From NCBI RefSeq assembly GCF_004297405.1, contig NZ_SCVC01000007.1, forward strand, positions 62,001 through 126,000: a DNA stretch of 64,000 nucleotides. Reading direction: 5' to 3'. The notes under the pieces are model-generated. The model did not search any database. It was given only the letters and a program-made list of their open reading frames with translations, and was not told where the DNA came from. Source of the DNA: Reyranella sp. (GTDB lineage: Bacteria > Pseudomonadota > Alphaproteobacteria > Reyranellales > Reyranellaceae). The stretch's first letter is position 1, and each line of letters opens with the position of its first letter. The position numbers were made by a program, and so were the translations under genes. This document shows positions 1 through 8,254 of this stretch, one piece after another.

Positions 1-230
1 CGCTGGGCGTCGTGCTGGGCACTCTGGTGATGCGCTTCTACGAACGCTCGCTGGTCTACTATCTCGAAAACGTCGGTGTTCCCTTTCTCTGGCTCGATAC
101 GCCACGCATGGTCGCCGTGGCTGTCGGCGCCATCGTCCTCGCGACTATCATCGGTGCGCTGGGGGCGCTCTATCCAGCGTGGCGTGCCAGCCGGAGCGAT
201 CCCTACGATCTCGTGCGCGGCGAGGGCTGA
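1..230 (+). CDS. ABC transporter permease, FtsX/MacB-like, C-terminal fragment
   Basis: The reading frame is open from the window edge and stops at 228-230, so only about 75 C-terminal residues are visible; the gene starts outside. The visible part has a hydrophobic helix (MVAVAVGAIVLATIIGALGA), then the short cytoplasmic end LYPAWRASRSDPYDLVRGEG. The pattern YPAWRASRxDPxxxLR is the usual C-terminal signature of FtsX-domain permeases of the MacB/LolC type, which drive lipoprotein or macrolide export or periplasmic mechanotransmission. The ATPase gene follows after 3 bases, supporting an ABC operon. Substrate cannot be told from this fragment. Confidence 0.8.
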   Translation, partial: LGVVLGTLVMRFYERSLVYYLENVGVPFLWLDTPRMVAVAVGAIVLATIIGALGALYPAWRASRSDPYDLVRGEG

Positions 231-233
231 GAC

Positions 234-914
234 ATGCTGTCCTGCCTCGGTCTGCGAAAGGATTACGTTACCGAGCGCGGCGCGGTCGCGGCCGTGGCCG
301 GCATCGACCTCCAAGTAGCAGCCGGCCGCTTTGCCGCGATCATCGGCCGTTCGGGGTCGGGCAAGTCGTCGCTGATGGCGATGATCGGCGGCCTCAGCCG
401 GCCATCCGCGGGTAGCGTCGTGGTCAACGGCACAGACATCTGGGACCTGACGGAGAACGAACTCGCGGCCTTCCGCAATCGCCGGATCGGCTACGTCTTC
501 CAGTTCGCGAGCCTCCTGCCGACTTTGCGCCTGATCGACAATGTCGCCCTACCGGCGATGCTGAGCCGGGGCCCGGGCAGGAACGGCGACGCCGGCGACA
601 CCTATGCACGCGCCTCGGCCCTCCTGGCGCAGATGGGGCTCGGCGATCACCTCGACGCCTATCCGTCGGAAGTCTCGGCCGGCGAGCAGCGCCGCGCCGT
701 GATCGCACGCGCCCTGATCAACGATCCTGCAATGATCCTGGCCGACGAGCCGACCTCCGATCTCGACGAGCAGACCGAGATCGAGATCATGGACGAGCTG
801 CTCGCAGTCAACCGCGAACGCGGGACGACCCTGATCCTGGTCACGCACAATCTCGCTCTGGCCGAGCAGGCGGAGCAGATCATTCACATCGCCCGCGGCG
901 AGATCGTCGAATGA
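234..914 (+). CDS. ABC transporter ATP-binding protein (LolD/MacB-like)
   Basis: 226 residues, a normal single nucleotide-binding domain. Walker A is GRSGSGKSS at about 38-46, the Q-loop lies in YVFQFASLLPT near residue 90, and Walker B is MILADEPTSDLD near 166-177, followed by the H-loop in LVTHN. The signature reads VSAGEQRR (about 147-154) instead of the usual LSGGQ/LSGGE, a mild deviation. It would energise the FtsX-type permease encoded just upstream. Its stop overlaps the next start (ATGA at 911-914), so the three genes are translationally coupled. Export of a lipid-linked or periplasmic substrate is inferred from the family, not shown. Confidence 0.9.
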   Translation: MLSCLGLRKDYVTERGAVAAVAGIDLQVAAGRFAAIIGRSGSGKSSLMAMIGGLSRPSAGSVVVNGTDIWDLTENELAAFRNRRIGYVFQFASLLPTLRLIDNVALPAMLSRGPGRNGDAGDTYARASALLAQMGLGDHLDAYPSEVSAGEQRRAVIARALINDPAMILADEPTSDLDEQTEIEIMDELLAVNRERGTTLILVTHNLALAEQAEQIIHIARGEIVE

Positions 915-1777
915 GCAAGCGGCCGACGACTCCTGCGAAGCCCGCAGAGGCCAACAAGGATGCGTTGATCGCCGACCTGCGCCGCCAGCTTGCCGCTGCC
1001 CAGTCCGAGGCTCGGCTGCTGAAGCGCCGGCTGGAGACCGCACGTCCGGCTGATCAGCCTTCGAGCAGGGAGCAGCCGCGCGAATTGCTCGACGAGTTAC
1101 GCGCTGCCGCGCCGCGCAAGACGGCGGCACCCACGGCAAACGTCGCCGTGAAGCTCGGTCGCCGGCTGGGCTTCTGGCGTTCGCCCATGGTGGTGGGCGT
1201 CGCCGCGGTGATGCTGGCGGCCTTCGCGGTCGATGCCGGGGTCGGCTGGTACCAGGCACGCGCCCTGAAGGAAGCCCGTCAGGCGCGACTGCTGCTCGAG
1301 AACACCGCGATGCGGTCGCTCTATGTCGAGTTGAAGCGCATCGCCTACGAGCCGGACGGCAAGTCGTTCCGCATGACCCTCTTCCTGCAGAACACCAGTC
1401 CGGCCGGCCCTCTCTACGTCATGCTGAACGCCGTCGGTGTCTATGTTCAGTCGGGCATGAACTGGCTGCAGGTGCCCTCACGGCCGGCCGAGGGCGTGAC
1501 CTGGGGCGTCGTGAAGCTGGTCGACGGCTACTCCTACGACGTCGTCTTCACGCCGGAGGTCGCCAACTGGGCCGAACTGATTCCAGGCTACATGCACGTC
1601 CGCATCCAGTCGGACCTTCTGGTCAGCGAAAGGGCGCAGCCGGGCAACGACGTGGTCGAACGTCGCACACCTTTCTATGTTTACCTGAAACCGCATGGCG
1701 CCAACGACGAGGACATCAAGGCCAGGTCGCGCATGTCGGGCGTCCCGCCGATTTTCATTCCGATGCCGCCGCACTGA
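911..1777 (+). CDS. Hypothetical coiled-coil, single-pass membrane protein
   Basis: 288 residues of no family I recognise. The N-terminal ~60 residues are charged and predicted coiled coil (DALIADLRRQLAAAQSEARL). One membrane segment lies at about 92-113 (VVGVAAVMLAAFAVDAGVGW), followed by a probable periplasmic domain of ~170 residues with beta-rich stretches such as SFRMTLFLQNTSPAGPLYVML. The topology (cytoplasmic coiled coil, one helix, periplasmic domain) and the 4-base overlap with the ATPase gene suggest an accessory subunit of this ABC system, comparable in layout to a membrane fusion or regulatory partner. The partner role is inference. Confidence 0.75.
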   Translation: MSKRPTTPAKPAEANKDALIADLRRQLAAAQSEARLLKRRLETARPADQPSSREQPRELLDELRAAAPRKTAAPTANVAVKLGRRLGFWRSPMVVGVAAVMLAAFAVDAGVGWYQARALKEARQARLLLENTAMRSLYVELKRIAYEPDGKSFRMTLFLQNTSPAGPLYVMLNAVGVYVQSGMNWLQVPSRPAEGVTWGVVKLVDGYSYDVVFTPEVANWAELIPGYMHVRIQSDLLVSERAQPGNDVVERRTPFYVYLKPHGANDEDIKARSRMSGVPPIFIPMPPH

Positions 1778-1787
1778 CGGCTGCCGA

Positions 1788-2171
1788 TTACTTCTTGCGG
1801 CTTGCCTTCTCGGCGATGCCCGACAGGCCCTCGCGGCGCGCCAGCTCGGTCCATACGGCGGCCGGCTTCACGCCGGTCGCTGCCCAAAGGGTCAGCAGGT
1901 GATAGAGCATGTCGGCGCTTTCGCCGATCAGCTTGGGCTTGTCGCCGCGGATGCCCTCGATCAACGCTTCGACCGCTTCCTCGCCGAGCTTCTTGGCGAT
2001 CTGCTGACGGCCGCGGCTGAACAGGCGGGCGGTGTAGGACGTCTCGGGGTCGGCGCCCTTGCGGCTGTCGATCACGACATAGAGGCGGTCGAGCACATGC
2101 TCGTCGACGCTCGCGACACCGTCATTGCGCTTGGACTTGGGTGCCTTCTTCGCTTTTTTCTTCTTGGCCAT
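1788..2171 (-). CDS. hisE: Phosphoribosyl-ATP pyrophosphatase
   Basis: 127 residues. HisE hydrolyses phosphoribosyl-ATP to phosphoribosyl-AMP, the second step of histidine synthesis. The core matches the all-alpha MazG-like fold: SYTARLFSRGRQQIAKKLGEE, then EAVEALIEG and ESADMLYHLLTLW carry the metal-binding Glu and Asp residues. It has a Lys-rich N-terminal extension (MAKKKKAKKAPKSKR), making it about 20 residues longer than minimal HisE. It lies 106 bases downstream of hisF on the same strand, with a perfect palindrome in the gap at 2228-2239, so it may be part of the his operon or have its own signals. Confidence 0.93.
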   Translation of the reverse strand: MAKKKKAKKAPKSKRNDGVASVDEHVLDRLYVVIDSRKGADPETSYTARLFSRGRQQIAKKLGEEAVEALIEGIRGDKPKLIGESADMLYHLLTLWAATGVKPAAVWTELARREGLSGIAEKASRKK

Positions 2172-2277
2172 CCGGGGGAGAACTCCGCCGCCCGTTGGAA
2201 TATGGGCGATCGATTTTTTGCAAACGCCTCGTCGACGAGCGTTCTTGAATCACTAAGACGACAACTTTACGCCAAAA

Positions 2278-3051
2278 TCAGGCCGCGCGCGAGATTTGTC
2301 GTACCGGAACGCCCGCTTGCGCGAGATGTTCCTTCGCTTGAGCGATGGTGAACTCGCCGAAGTGAAAGATCGAAGCCGCAAGCACCGCCGAAGCGCCACC
2401 GCGAGTCACGCCATCGACCAGATGATCGAGCGTGCCGACACCTCCCGACGCCACGACCGGTACGGGCACGGCATCGGAGACGGCGCGCGTCAGCTCGAGA
2501 TCGAAGCCGGACTTGGTGCCATCGCGATCCATCGACGTGAGCAGGATTTCGCCGGCGCCGTGCTCGGCCATGCGCCGCGCCCAGTCGACGGCGTCGAGGC
2601 CGGTGCCCTTGCGGCCGCCGTGCGTGAAGACTTCCCATTTGCCCGGGCCGACGCTGCGCGCATCGATCGCCACGACGATGCACTGATCGCCGTATTTCTT
2701 GGCCGCTTCGCGCACGAACTCCGGCCGCGTCACGGCGGCGGAGTTGATCGAGACCTTGTCGGCGCCAGCTAGTAACAGGCGGCGGATATCCTCGACCTGG
2801 CGCACGCCACCGCCCACCGTCAGGGGCATGAAGCACTGTTCTGCGGTGCGGCCGACGACATCGAGGATGGTGTCGCGGTTCTCGTGGCTGGCCGTGATGT
2901 CGAGGAAGGTGAGTTCATCGGCGCCAGCGGCATCGTAGACGCGGGCCTGTTCGACCGGATCGCCGGCATCGCGTAAGCCGACGAACTGCACACCCTTCAC
3001 GACGCGGCCGTCCTTGACGTCGAGGCAGGGGATGATGCGGACCTTCAGCAT
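2278..3051 (-). CDS. hisF: Imidazole glycerol phosphate synthase, cyclase subunit
   Basis: 257 residues, full length for HisF. A (beta/alpha)8 barrel that uses ammonia from HisH to convert PRFAR into imidazole glycerol phosphate and AICAR. The N-terminal strand [15 protein letters not shown] carries the catalytic Asp11; the second catalytic Asp is in [10 protein letters not shown] (about 130). Phosphate-binding loops are seen in [11 protein letters not shown] and [11 protein letters not shown]. The gene starts 4 bases after the hisA stop, so the pair is cotranscribed. hisH, the glutaminase partner, is not in the window. Confidence 0.97.
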   Translation of the reverse strand: MLKVRIIPCLDVKDGRVVKGVQFVGLRDAGDPVEQARVYDAAGADELTFLDITASHENRDTILDVVGRTAEQCFMPLTVGGGVRQVEDIRRLLLAGADKVSINSAAVTRPEFVREAAKKYGDQCIVVAIDARSVGPGKWEVFTHGGRKGTGLDAVDWARRMAEHGAGEILLTSMDRDGTKSGFDLELTRAVSDAVPVPVVASGGVGTLDHLVDGVTRGGASAVLAASIFHFGEFTIAQAKEHLAQAGVPVRQISRAA

Positions 3052-3055
3052 GCCG

Positions 3056-3784
3056 CTACTCGCCCTTCAGCACGCGGATGGCGTCGGGCACCGTCACGCG
3101 GCCGTCATAGAGCGCGCGGCCGACGATGGCGCCGACGATGCCGAATTCCTCGTTGGGCCTGAGTTCGCGCAGATCGTCGAGCGAGCTGACGCCGCCCGAG
3201 GCGATCACCGGCGTGGTGAGATGCTGGGCGAGAGTCACCGTGGCGTCGACATTGACGCCTCCCATGGCGCCGTCACGGTCGATATCGGTGTAGATGATGG
3301 TGGCGACGCCGGCGTCTTCGAAGCGCAAGGCGAGGTCGAGGGCGCGCACGGTGCTCTGCCGGGTCCAGCCATCGACAGCCACGACGCCGTCGCGGGCATC
3401 GATGCCCACCGCGATCTTGCCGGGCCACTGCTTGCACGCCGCCTTGACGAGCCCAGGCTCCTTCACGGCGACTGTGCCCAGGATCACCCGATGCACGCCG
3501 GCCTCGATCCACTGCGCGATGCTCTCGATGGTGCGGATGCCGCCGCCGAGCTGGGTCGGCACCGTCACTTCTTTCAGGATCTCCTGGACCGCGGCGCGGT
3601 TCACCGGATGGCCCTCGACGGCACCGTTCAGGTCGACCAGATGCAACCATTCGCAGCCGGCATTGGCGAAGACCTTGGCCTGTGCAGCCGGGCTGTCATT
3701 GAACACCGTGGCTCGTGCCATGTCGCCGCGCAGCAGGCGCACACACTTGCCGTCTTTGAGATCGATAGCGGGAAACAGAATCAT
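3056..3784 (-). CDS. hisA: ProFAR isomerase (HisA)
   Basis: 242 residues, standard length. HisA isomerises ProFAR to PRFAR, feeding HisF. It is a half-barrel-duplicated TIM barrel: [16 protein letters not shown] holds the catalytic Asp8, VGIDARDG the second Asp, and QLGGGIRT and [11 protein letters not shown] are the two phosphate loops. It is the first gene of the visible hisA-hisF-hisE run; the upstream neighbour is divergent, so the his promoter should lie in 3785-3911. hisB and hisH, normally adjacent upstream in many proteobacteria, are absent here, meaning the pathway genes are split. Confidence 0.97.
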   Translation of the reverse strand: MILFPAIDLKDGKCVRLLRGDMARATVFNDSPAAQAKVFANAGCEWLHLVDLNGAVEGHPVNRAAVQEILKEVTVPTQLGGGIRTIESIAQWIEAGVHRVILGTVAVKEPGLVKAACKQWPGKIAVGIDARDGVVAVDGWTRQSTVRALDLALRFEDAGVATIIYTDIDRDGAMGGVNVDATVTLAQHLTTPVIASGGVSSLDDLRELRPNEEFGIVGAIVGRALYDGRVTVPDAIRVLKGE

Positions 3785-3860
3785 GGCGGCCGGGGTTTAG
3801 CGCGGCGGGCAGGACGGCGCCACCCCTGCGCCCATCCGGCGCGTCGCCGGGCAATGGGTG

Positions 3861-3888
3861 TTCACGGGGCCCCGACTCCGGCTAGTCT
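3861..3888 (+). promoter_or_regulatory. Possible sigma-70 promoter for the M20 amidohydrolase gene
   Basis: TTCACG at 3861-3866 and TAGTCT at 3883-3888 are separated by 16 bases in the divergent hisA/M20 gap. Match is only moderate (4/6 and 3/6). A Shine-Dalgarno-like GAAAGGA at 3897-3903 follows, then ATG at 3912. Weak call by eye. Confidence 0.28.
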
Positions 3889-3911
3889 CATCACGCGAAA
3901 GGATCCAACAC

Positions 3912-5105
3912 ATGACCCGCTTCACCGCCGATCTCCTGGCCGCCGACCAGGCCGACCTCACTGCCATCCGACGCGACATCCATCGCCATCCCGAGACGGC
4001 GTTCGAGGAGGAGCGGACTTCGCAGATCGTCGCCGACAAGCTCACCTCCTGGGGCCTCAAGGTGCATCGCGGGCTGGCGACGACGGGAGTCGTCGGCACG
4101 CTGAAGGGCAACCGGCCGGGCCAAAAGACGATCGGGCTGCGCGCCGACATGGACGCGCTGCATCTGCAGGAAAAGAACGAGTTCGACTACGCTTCTTCGA
4201 TTCCCAACAAGATGCATGCCTGCGGCCATGACGGCCACACGACCATGCTGCTGGGCGCCGCCAAGCAGCTCGCGGCCGCGCCGGACTTTGCGGGCACGGT
4301 GCACTTCATCTTCCAGCCCGCTGAAGAAGGCCTAGGGGGCGCGCGGGTGATGATCGAGGAAGGCCTGTTCGACAAGTTCCCCTGCGATGTCGTCTACGGC
4401 ATGCACAACATGCCGGGCTTTCCGGTCGGCCACTTCGCCATCCGTCCCGGTGCGATGCTGGCCTCGTCCGACAGCTGGGAAGTCACGTTCAAGGGCACCG
4501 GCGGGCATGGCGCGATGCCCGATCGCGGCACCGATCCAACTTATGTCGCGGCACAGTTCATGGTGGCGATCCAGGGCATCATCGGTCGCAACGTGCCGCC
4601 AAGCCAGGCGGCCGTGCTGAGCGTCGGCCATATCGCGGCGGGAACGGCCGGGTCGCCCAACGTCATTCCGTCGGAGGTTCTGGTCAAAGGCACCGCGCGC
4701 AGCTTCTCACCAGCCGTTCGCGAGTTGCTGGAGCGTCGCCTTGCGGAAGTCGCTGGGGGCATAGCTCAGGCCGGAGGCTGCGAGGCTATCACCAAGTATT
4801 TCCGCCGCTATCCGGCCCTGGTCAACGCGGCCGAGCAGACCTCGATCGCGGTCGAGGCGGCGGCCTTGACCGTCGGTCGCGAGAATGTCGAGCCGAACAC
4901 GTCACCGATTGCCGGCGCCGAAGACTTCGCCTTCATGCTGGAGAAGAAGCCCGGCGCCTACATCATGATCGGCAACGGTGGCACAGGCGAAGGCGGCTGC
5001 CAGAACGTGCATTCGCCGCTCTACGACTTCAACGACAAGATTCTGACGACCGGGGCGGCCTACTGGATGAATCTCGTCCAGCTCGAACTGGGTGATGCCG
5101 CTTAG
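3912..5105 (+). CDS. M20 family metal-dependent amidohydrolase (hippurate hydrolase-like)
   Basis: 397 residues from ATG 3912; an in-frame upstream start exists at 3858 but GAAAGGA at 3897-3903 fits 3912. This family hydrolyses N-acyl amino acids (hippurate, N-acetyl amino acids, indole conjugates) with two divalent metals. Metal ligands are visible: CGHDGHTT near residues 101-108, QPAEEG near 135-140, and the conserved late motif GAEDFAFM. RADMDAL is the typical M20D motif. The protein is cytosolic, with no signal peptide. Divergent from hisA. The exact substrate cannot be set from sequence; cysteine-conjugate or auxin-conjugate hydrolases look alike. Confidence 0.9.
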   Translation: MTRFTADLLAADQADLTAIRRDIHRHPETAFEEERTSQIVADKLTSWGLKVHRGLATTGVVGTLKGNRPGQKTIGLRADMDALHLQEKNEFDYASSIPNKMHACGHDGHTTMLLGAAKQLAAAPDFAGTVHFIFQPAEEGLGGARVMIEEGLFDKFPCDVVYGMHNMPGFPVGHFAIRPGAMLASSDSWEVTFKGTGGHGAMPDRGTDPTYVAAQFMVAIQGIIGRNVPPSQAAVLSVGHIAAGTAGSPNVIPSEVLVKGTARSFSPAVRELLERRLAEVAGGIAQAGGCEAITKYFRRYPALVNAAEQTSIAVEAAALTVGRENVEPNTSPIAGAEDFAFMLEKKPGAYIMIGNGGTGEGGCQNVHSPLYDFNDKILTTGAAYWMNLVQLELGDAA

Positions 5106-5108
5106 ACT

Positions 5109-5549
5109 TCAGCCGTGGTGGTCGTACGACCACTCCGCTGCGCTTTGCTCCCAGCTCAAGCCGTCGTGCAGATGAACGACGGCATGGCTGTCGGCGCCGA
5201 AATCGTAGATCGCCGCGATGTCGTGAGCCGCACCCGTCGCTTCGTCGGTGGCAGGCAGCAACAGCGCGTCGGAAAGATCGCTCAGCGTGACCAGTACGTC
5301 CGCGCCGATCGGCGGCAGGGGATCGCCGGCAGTCGAGCCCACCACGCCATCGATGAAGACGGGATCGGGCTCGCCGAACAGCCGGTCGAGCGGCGCGCCA
5401 TAGGCGGCATCGTCGATGCAAGCTTCCGCCCAGCGCGAGTCAGGCGTCTGGTAGATCGGCAGGTCGCGGCGATCGAATTCGACGAGGTCGGCGCCGACGA
5501 TGAACGGTGCGTCGATGGCCGAGCTCTCGGAGGGGACCGATTGGCTCAT
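5109..5549 (-). CDS. Hypothetical acidic protein
   Basis: 146 residues from ATG 5549; a TTG two codons earlier (5555) is an alternative. Strongly acidic with several Asp-rich stretches (IDDAAYGAPLDRLFGEPD, HDIAAIYDFGADSHAVVHL) and no membrane segment or signal peptide. I do not recognise a family. It converges on the M20 gene with 3 bases between the stops, and its start faces an AT-rich gap shared with the thiamine-diphosphate enzyme gene. An ordered alpha/beta fold looks likely. Function unknown. Confidence 0.65.
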   Translation of the reverse strand: MSQSVPSESSAIDAPFIVGADLVEFDRRDLPIYQTPDSRWAEACIDDAAYGAPLDRLFGEPDPVFIDGVVGSTAGDPLPPIGADVLVTLSDLSDALLLPATDEATGAAHDIAAIYDFGADSHAVVHLHDGLSWEQSAAEWSYDHHG

Positions 5550-5555
5550 GGGCAA

Positions 5556-5753
5556 AAAAATCTTTTGTTCTTACGAGTTCAAATGAATGCTCAGATAATC
5601 ATTCAAGTTTACTGAATAAATCGTTGAGAATAAAGAAAGAACATCTGAGGCATAAATTTCGCAAGCAATTGCAAGCACTTGGGTTCGGCCCGGCTCTGGC
5701 CTAGGGTGCCGCCCACTTTTGTGATTTTCAGTCGATTGAGCGTTTCGGGGGAC
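5556..5753. other. AT-rich divergent intergenic region with short repeats
   Basis: 198 bases between divergent genes, visibly richer in A and T than anything around it, especially 5556-5660. It holds a weak inverted repeat TGAATG (5584-5589)/CATTCA (5600-5605) and two adjacent 10-base repeats, GCAAGCAATT (5661-5670) and GCAAGCACTT (5671-5680). These are compatible with a two-way promoter region with operators, but no clean -35/-10 pair is obvious. Confidence 0.5.
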
Positions 5754-5756
5754 ATG

Positions 5757-7301
5757 ATGAACGGAGCAGAGAGTCTGGTTCGGACCTTGGTGAAGGGCGG
5801 CGTCGAGGTCTGCTTCGCCAATCCCGGTACCTCGGAAATGCACTTTGTCGGCGCGCTCGATCGCGTCGAAGGCATGCGCTGCGTGCTGGGCCTGTTCGAA
5901 GGCGTCTGCAGCGGGGCGGCCGATGGCTACTACCGCATGACCGACAAGCCGGCATCGACCCTGCTGCATCTCGGTCCCGGCCTCGCCAATGCGGCGGCCA
6001 ACCTGCACAACGCCAAGAAGGCGGGCTCCGGCATCGTCAACATCGTGGGTGAGCATGCGCTCTATCACATCAAGTACGACACGCCGCTCACCGCCGACAT
6101 TGAAGGCATCGCGCGGCCCTTCTCCCATTGGGTGAAGACTTCGCCGACCTCCAAGACCGTGGCGGCGGATGGCGCCGCGGCGATCCAGGCGGCGCGCGTT
6201 GCGCCGGGTCAGATCGCGACCCTGATCCTGCCGGCCGACACGGCCTGGACCGAGGCCGACGGTGTCGCCGAGACGCCCGCGACCCCGGCGCCGCCGGCAC
6301 CGTCCAGCGAGACGGTCGTGGCGGCCGCCAAGGCGCTGAAGCAGCCCAATGCGATGCTGTTCATCGGTGGCCGGGCGCTACGTGCCCGCGGCCTCGAGCT
6401 TGCCGGCAAGATCGCGGCGAAGACGGGCTGCAAAGTGCAGGGTGCAGGTGGCACGGCCCGCATCGAGCGCGGCGCCGGTCGTATTCCGGTCCTGCGTCTG
6501 CACTTCGTCGTCGAGAACGCACTGGCCCAGCTCAAGGGCACGAAGCAGATGGTGCTGTGCGGCGCCAAGGCGCCGTTCGCCTTCTTCGCCTATCCCGGCA
6601 AGCCCTCGGTTCTGTCGCCCGACGATTGCGAGATCAGCACGCTCTGCCCGGTCGAAGGCGACCCCATCGTCGCGCTCGAAGCGCTGGCGGCGGAGCTCGG
6701 CGCGCTGAATGAAAAGCCCGCCGGCATTGCCCAGCCCAGCCGTCCGGAGCGTCCGACCGGCAAGTTCACGCTCGATGGTCTCGGCCAGGCACTTGGCGCC
6801 ACGATGCCGGAGGGCGCCATCGTCGTCGACGAATCAGTTACGACGGGCCGCGGCTTCTTCCCGTTCAGCGCCGGTGCGCCGCCGCACGACTGGCTGAACA
6901 ACATGGGTGGCTCGATCGGCTTCGGGGCGCCCGTGGCTGTCGGCGCCGCCGTCGCCTGCCCGGATCGCAAGGTCATCTGCATGATCGGCGACGGCAGCTC
7001 GATGTATACAATCCAGTCGCTGTGGACGATGGCGCGCGAGAATCTCGACGTCTGCGTGATGATCTTCTCGAACCGCTCCTACAACATCCTCTATAGCCAG
7101 CTTGCCGATGTCGGTGCCGCTAATCCCGGCCCTCGTGCCATCGACATGCTGACTCTCGACCGGCCGACGCTCGACTTCGCGATGATGTCGAAGAGCATGG
7201 GCGTGCCGAGTGGCCAGGCGACGAACCTCGAGGAGCTCACCAAGCAGCTCACCTACGCCATGTCGCAGAAGGGCCCGTATCTGATCGACGTGATCATGTA
7301 A
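5757..7301 (+). CDS. Thiamine diphosphate-dependent enzyme, acetolactate synthase large-subunit-like
   Basis: 514 residues from ATG 5757 (a tandem ATG lies at 5754; GGGGG at 5746-5750 gives normal spacing). Domain order is TPP Pyr domain, central domain, TPP PP domain. The cofactor-activating Glu is in LGLFEGVCSGAADGY near residue 47. The PP-domain motif begins GDGSSMYTIQSLWTMAREN near 411 and continues to SN, binding Mg-TPP. Family members decarboxylate 2-oxo acids or carboligate them; relatives include acetolactate synthase and benzoylformate decarboxylase. It is shorter than housekeeping IlvB (~570-590) and no ilvN neighbour is present, so a catabolic or side role is likelier than branched-chain synthesis. 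Confidence 0.85.
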   Translation: MNGAESLVRTLVKGGVEVCFANPGTSEMHFVGALDRVEGMRCVLGLFEGVCSGAADGYYRMTDKPASTLLHLGPGLANAAANLHNAKKAGSGIVNIVGEHALYHIKYDTPLTADIEGIARPFSHWVKTSPTSKTVAADGAAAIQAARVAPGQIATLILPADTAWTEADGVAETPATPAPPAPSSETVVAAAKALKQPNAMLFIGGRALRARGLELAGKIAAKTGCKVQGAGGTARIERGAGRIPVLRLHFVVENALAQLKGTKQMVLCGAKAPFAFFAYPGKPSVLSPDDCEISTLCPVEGDPIVALEALAAELGALNEKPAGIAQPSRPERPTGKFTLDGLGQALGATMPEGAIVVDESVTTGRGFFPFSAGAPPHDWLNNMGGSIGFGAPVAVGAAVACPDRKVICMIGDGSSMYTIQSLWTMARENLDVCVMIFSNRSYNILYSQLADVGAANPGPRAIDMLTLDRPTLDFAMMSKSMGVPSGQATNLEELTKQLTYAMSQKGPYLIDVIM

Positions 7302-7321
7302 GGGACGCTGCGGAAGATATC

Positions 7322-8050
7322 ATGGAAGAAGCCCGCCGACGCACGCTGCATGGTCGTCGTCGGGGCAAGAAGCTGCGTGCCGGGCAACAGTCGTTGCTCG
7401 ATACGCTGCTGCCGCGCCTCGCCCTCGACTTGCCCGCCGAACCGATCGTCACGCCCGAGGCCGATGTCACCGAGAGCGCGGCGAAGATCGACCTTGCGCG
7501 CCTCTTTGGCGGCACGCTGCCGGCCGACGGCGTGTGGCTCGAAGTTGGGTTCGGGGCTGGCGAACATCTGGTTTGGCAGGCCGAGCATCATCCGACGGTT
7601 GGGCTGATCGGCTGCGAGCCCTTTATCAACGGCGTCGCCAAATGCCTGGCTCATATCGAACGCACGGGCGTCACCAACGTGAGGCTGTTCACCGACGATG
7701 CGCGTTTTGTCATGGCAGCGCTGCCGCCGGCATCGCTGTCGCGCGCCTTCGTGCTTTTTCCCGATCCGTGGCCCAAGACGCGCCATCACAAGCGCCGCTT
7801 CGTGCAGCGCGACAACCTCGACGTGCTGGCCCGTTTGCTGCGGCCGGGGGCGGAGCTGCGCCTGGCCACTGACGATCCGAGCTATCTGCCCTGGATGGTC
7901 GAGCACGCCTGTCTGCACCCGTCGTTCGAGTGGCTGGCCGAGGGGCCGGCGGACTGGCGCGGTCGACCGGAGGATTGGCCCGGCACACGCTACGAGAAAA
8001 AAATGTTGGCCGGTCACAAACCGGTGTTCCTGCGACTTCGACGGTGCTGA
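7322..8050 (+). CDS. trmB: tRNA (guanine-N7)-methyltransferase
   Basis: 242 residues. TrmB makes m7G46 in the tRNA variable loop using S-adenosylmethionine. The SAM-binding motif is EVGFGAGEHLVWQ, and the family signature FPDPWPKTRHHKRRF lies near residue 146; catalytic Asp and substrate Arg/Lys are in this block. It begins 20 bases after the TPP-enzyme gene, so readthrough is possible. It is followed by a separate promoter for rimP at 8112-8140. Length and motifs are normal. Confidence 0.96.
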   Translation: MEEARRRTLHGRRRGKKLRAGQQSLLDTLLPRLALDLPAEPIVTPEADVTESAAKIDLARLFGGTLPADGVWLEVGFGAGEHLVWQAEHHPTVGLIGCEPFINGVAKCLAHIERTGVTNVRLFTDDARFVMAALPPASLSRAFVLFPDPWPKTRHHKRRFVQRDNLDVLARLLRPGAELRLATDDPSYLPWMVEHACLHPSFEWLAEGPADWRGRPEDWPGTRYEKKMLAGHKPVFLRLRRC

Positions 8051-8111
8051 GGGCAGGCCCACTACATATAGCGGGAACATCCAATTCCCCCATAGGAAGT
8101 GCCGGATTTTC

Positions 8112-8140
8112 TTGCCAGTTGGCGGGGGGAAGACTATATC
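8112..8140 (+). promoter_or_regulatory. Sigma-70 promoter of the rimP-nusA-infB operon
   Basis: TTGCCA (8112-8117) and TATATC (8135-8140) are spaced by exactly 17 bases. Hexamers match consensus 5/6 and 4/6. Transcription would begin near 8147, leaving a leader of about 108 bases to the GTG start of rimP that contains the hairpin at 8179-8207. Confidence 0.6.
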
Positions 8141-8178
8141 CGCGCCATCCTCATCGGGTTCGCGGGACGAACCAAACA

Positions 8179-8207
8179 AAAAGAGTGGGCCAAAAACCCG
8201 CTCTTTT
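8179..8207 (+). promoter_or_regulatory. Leader hairpin with U-tract before rimP, attenuator-like
   Basis: AAAAGAGTGGG (8179-8189) pairs with CCCGCTCTTTT (8197-8207), 11 bp with one G-U pair and a 7-base loop CCAAAAA. The 3' arm itself ends in a T-run, as in an intrinsic terminator. It sits in the leader of the operon that encodes NusA, a protein that modulates pausing and termination, so autoregulation by attenuation is plausible. That regulatory role is inference. Confidence 0.6.
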
Positions 8208-8254
8208 CATTTGGCACAACTCCAGCGACCCAAATCGTCGAGAAGCCCAACCGC

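Noticed and set aside
8099-8254. An N-terminal extension of RimP to 8099
   Set aside because: The extension covers the promoter and the leader hairpin and does not resemble RimP.
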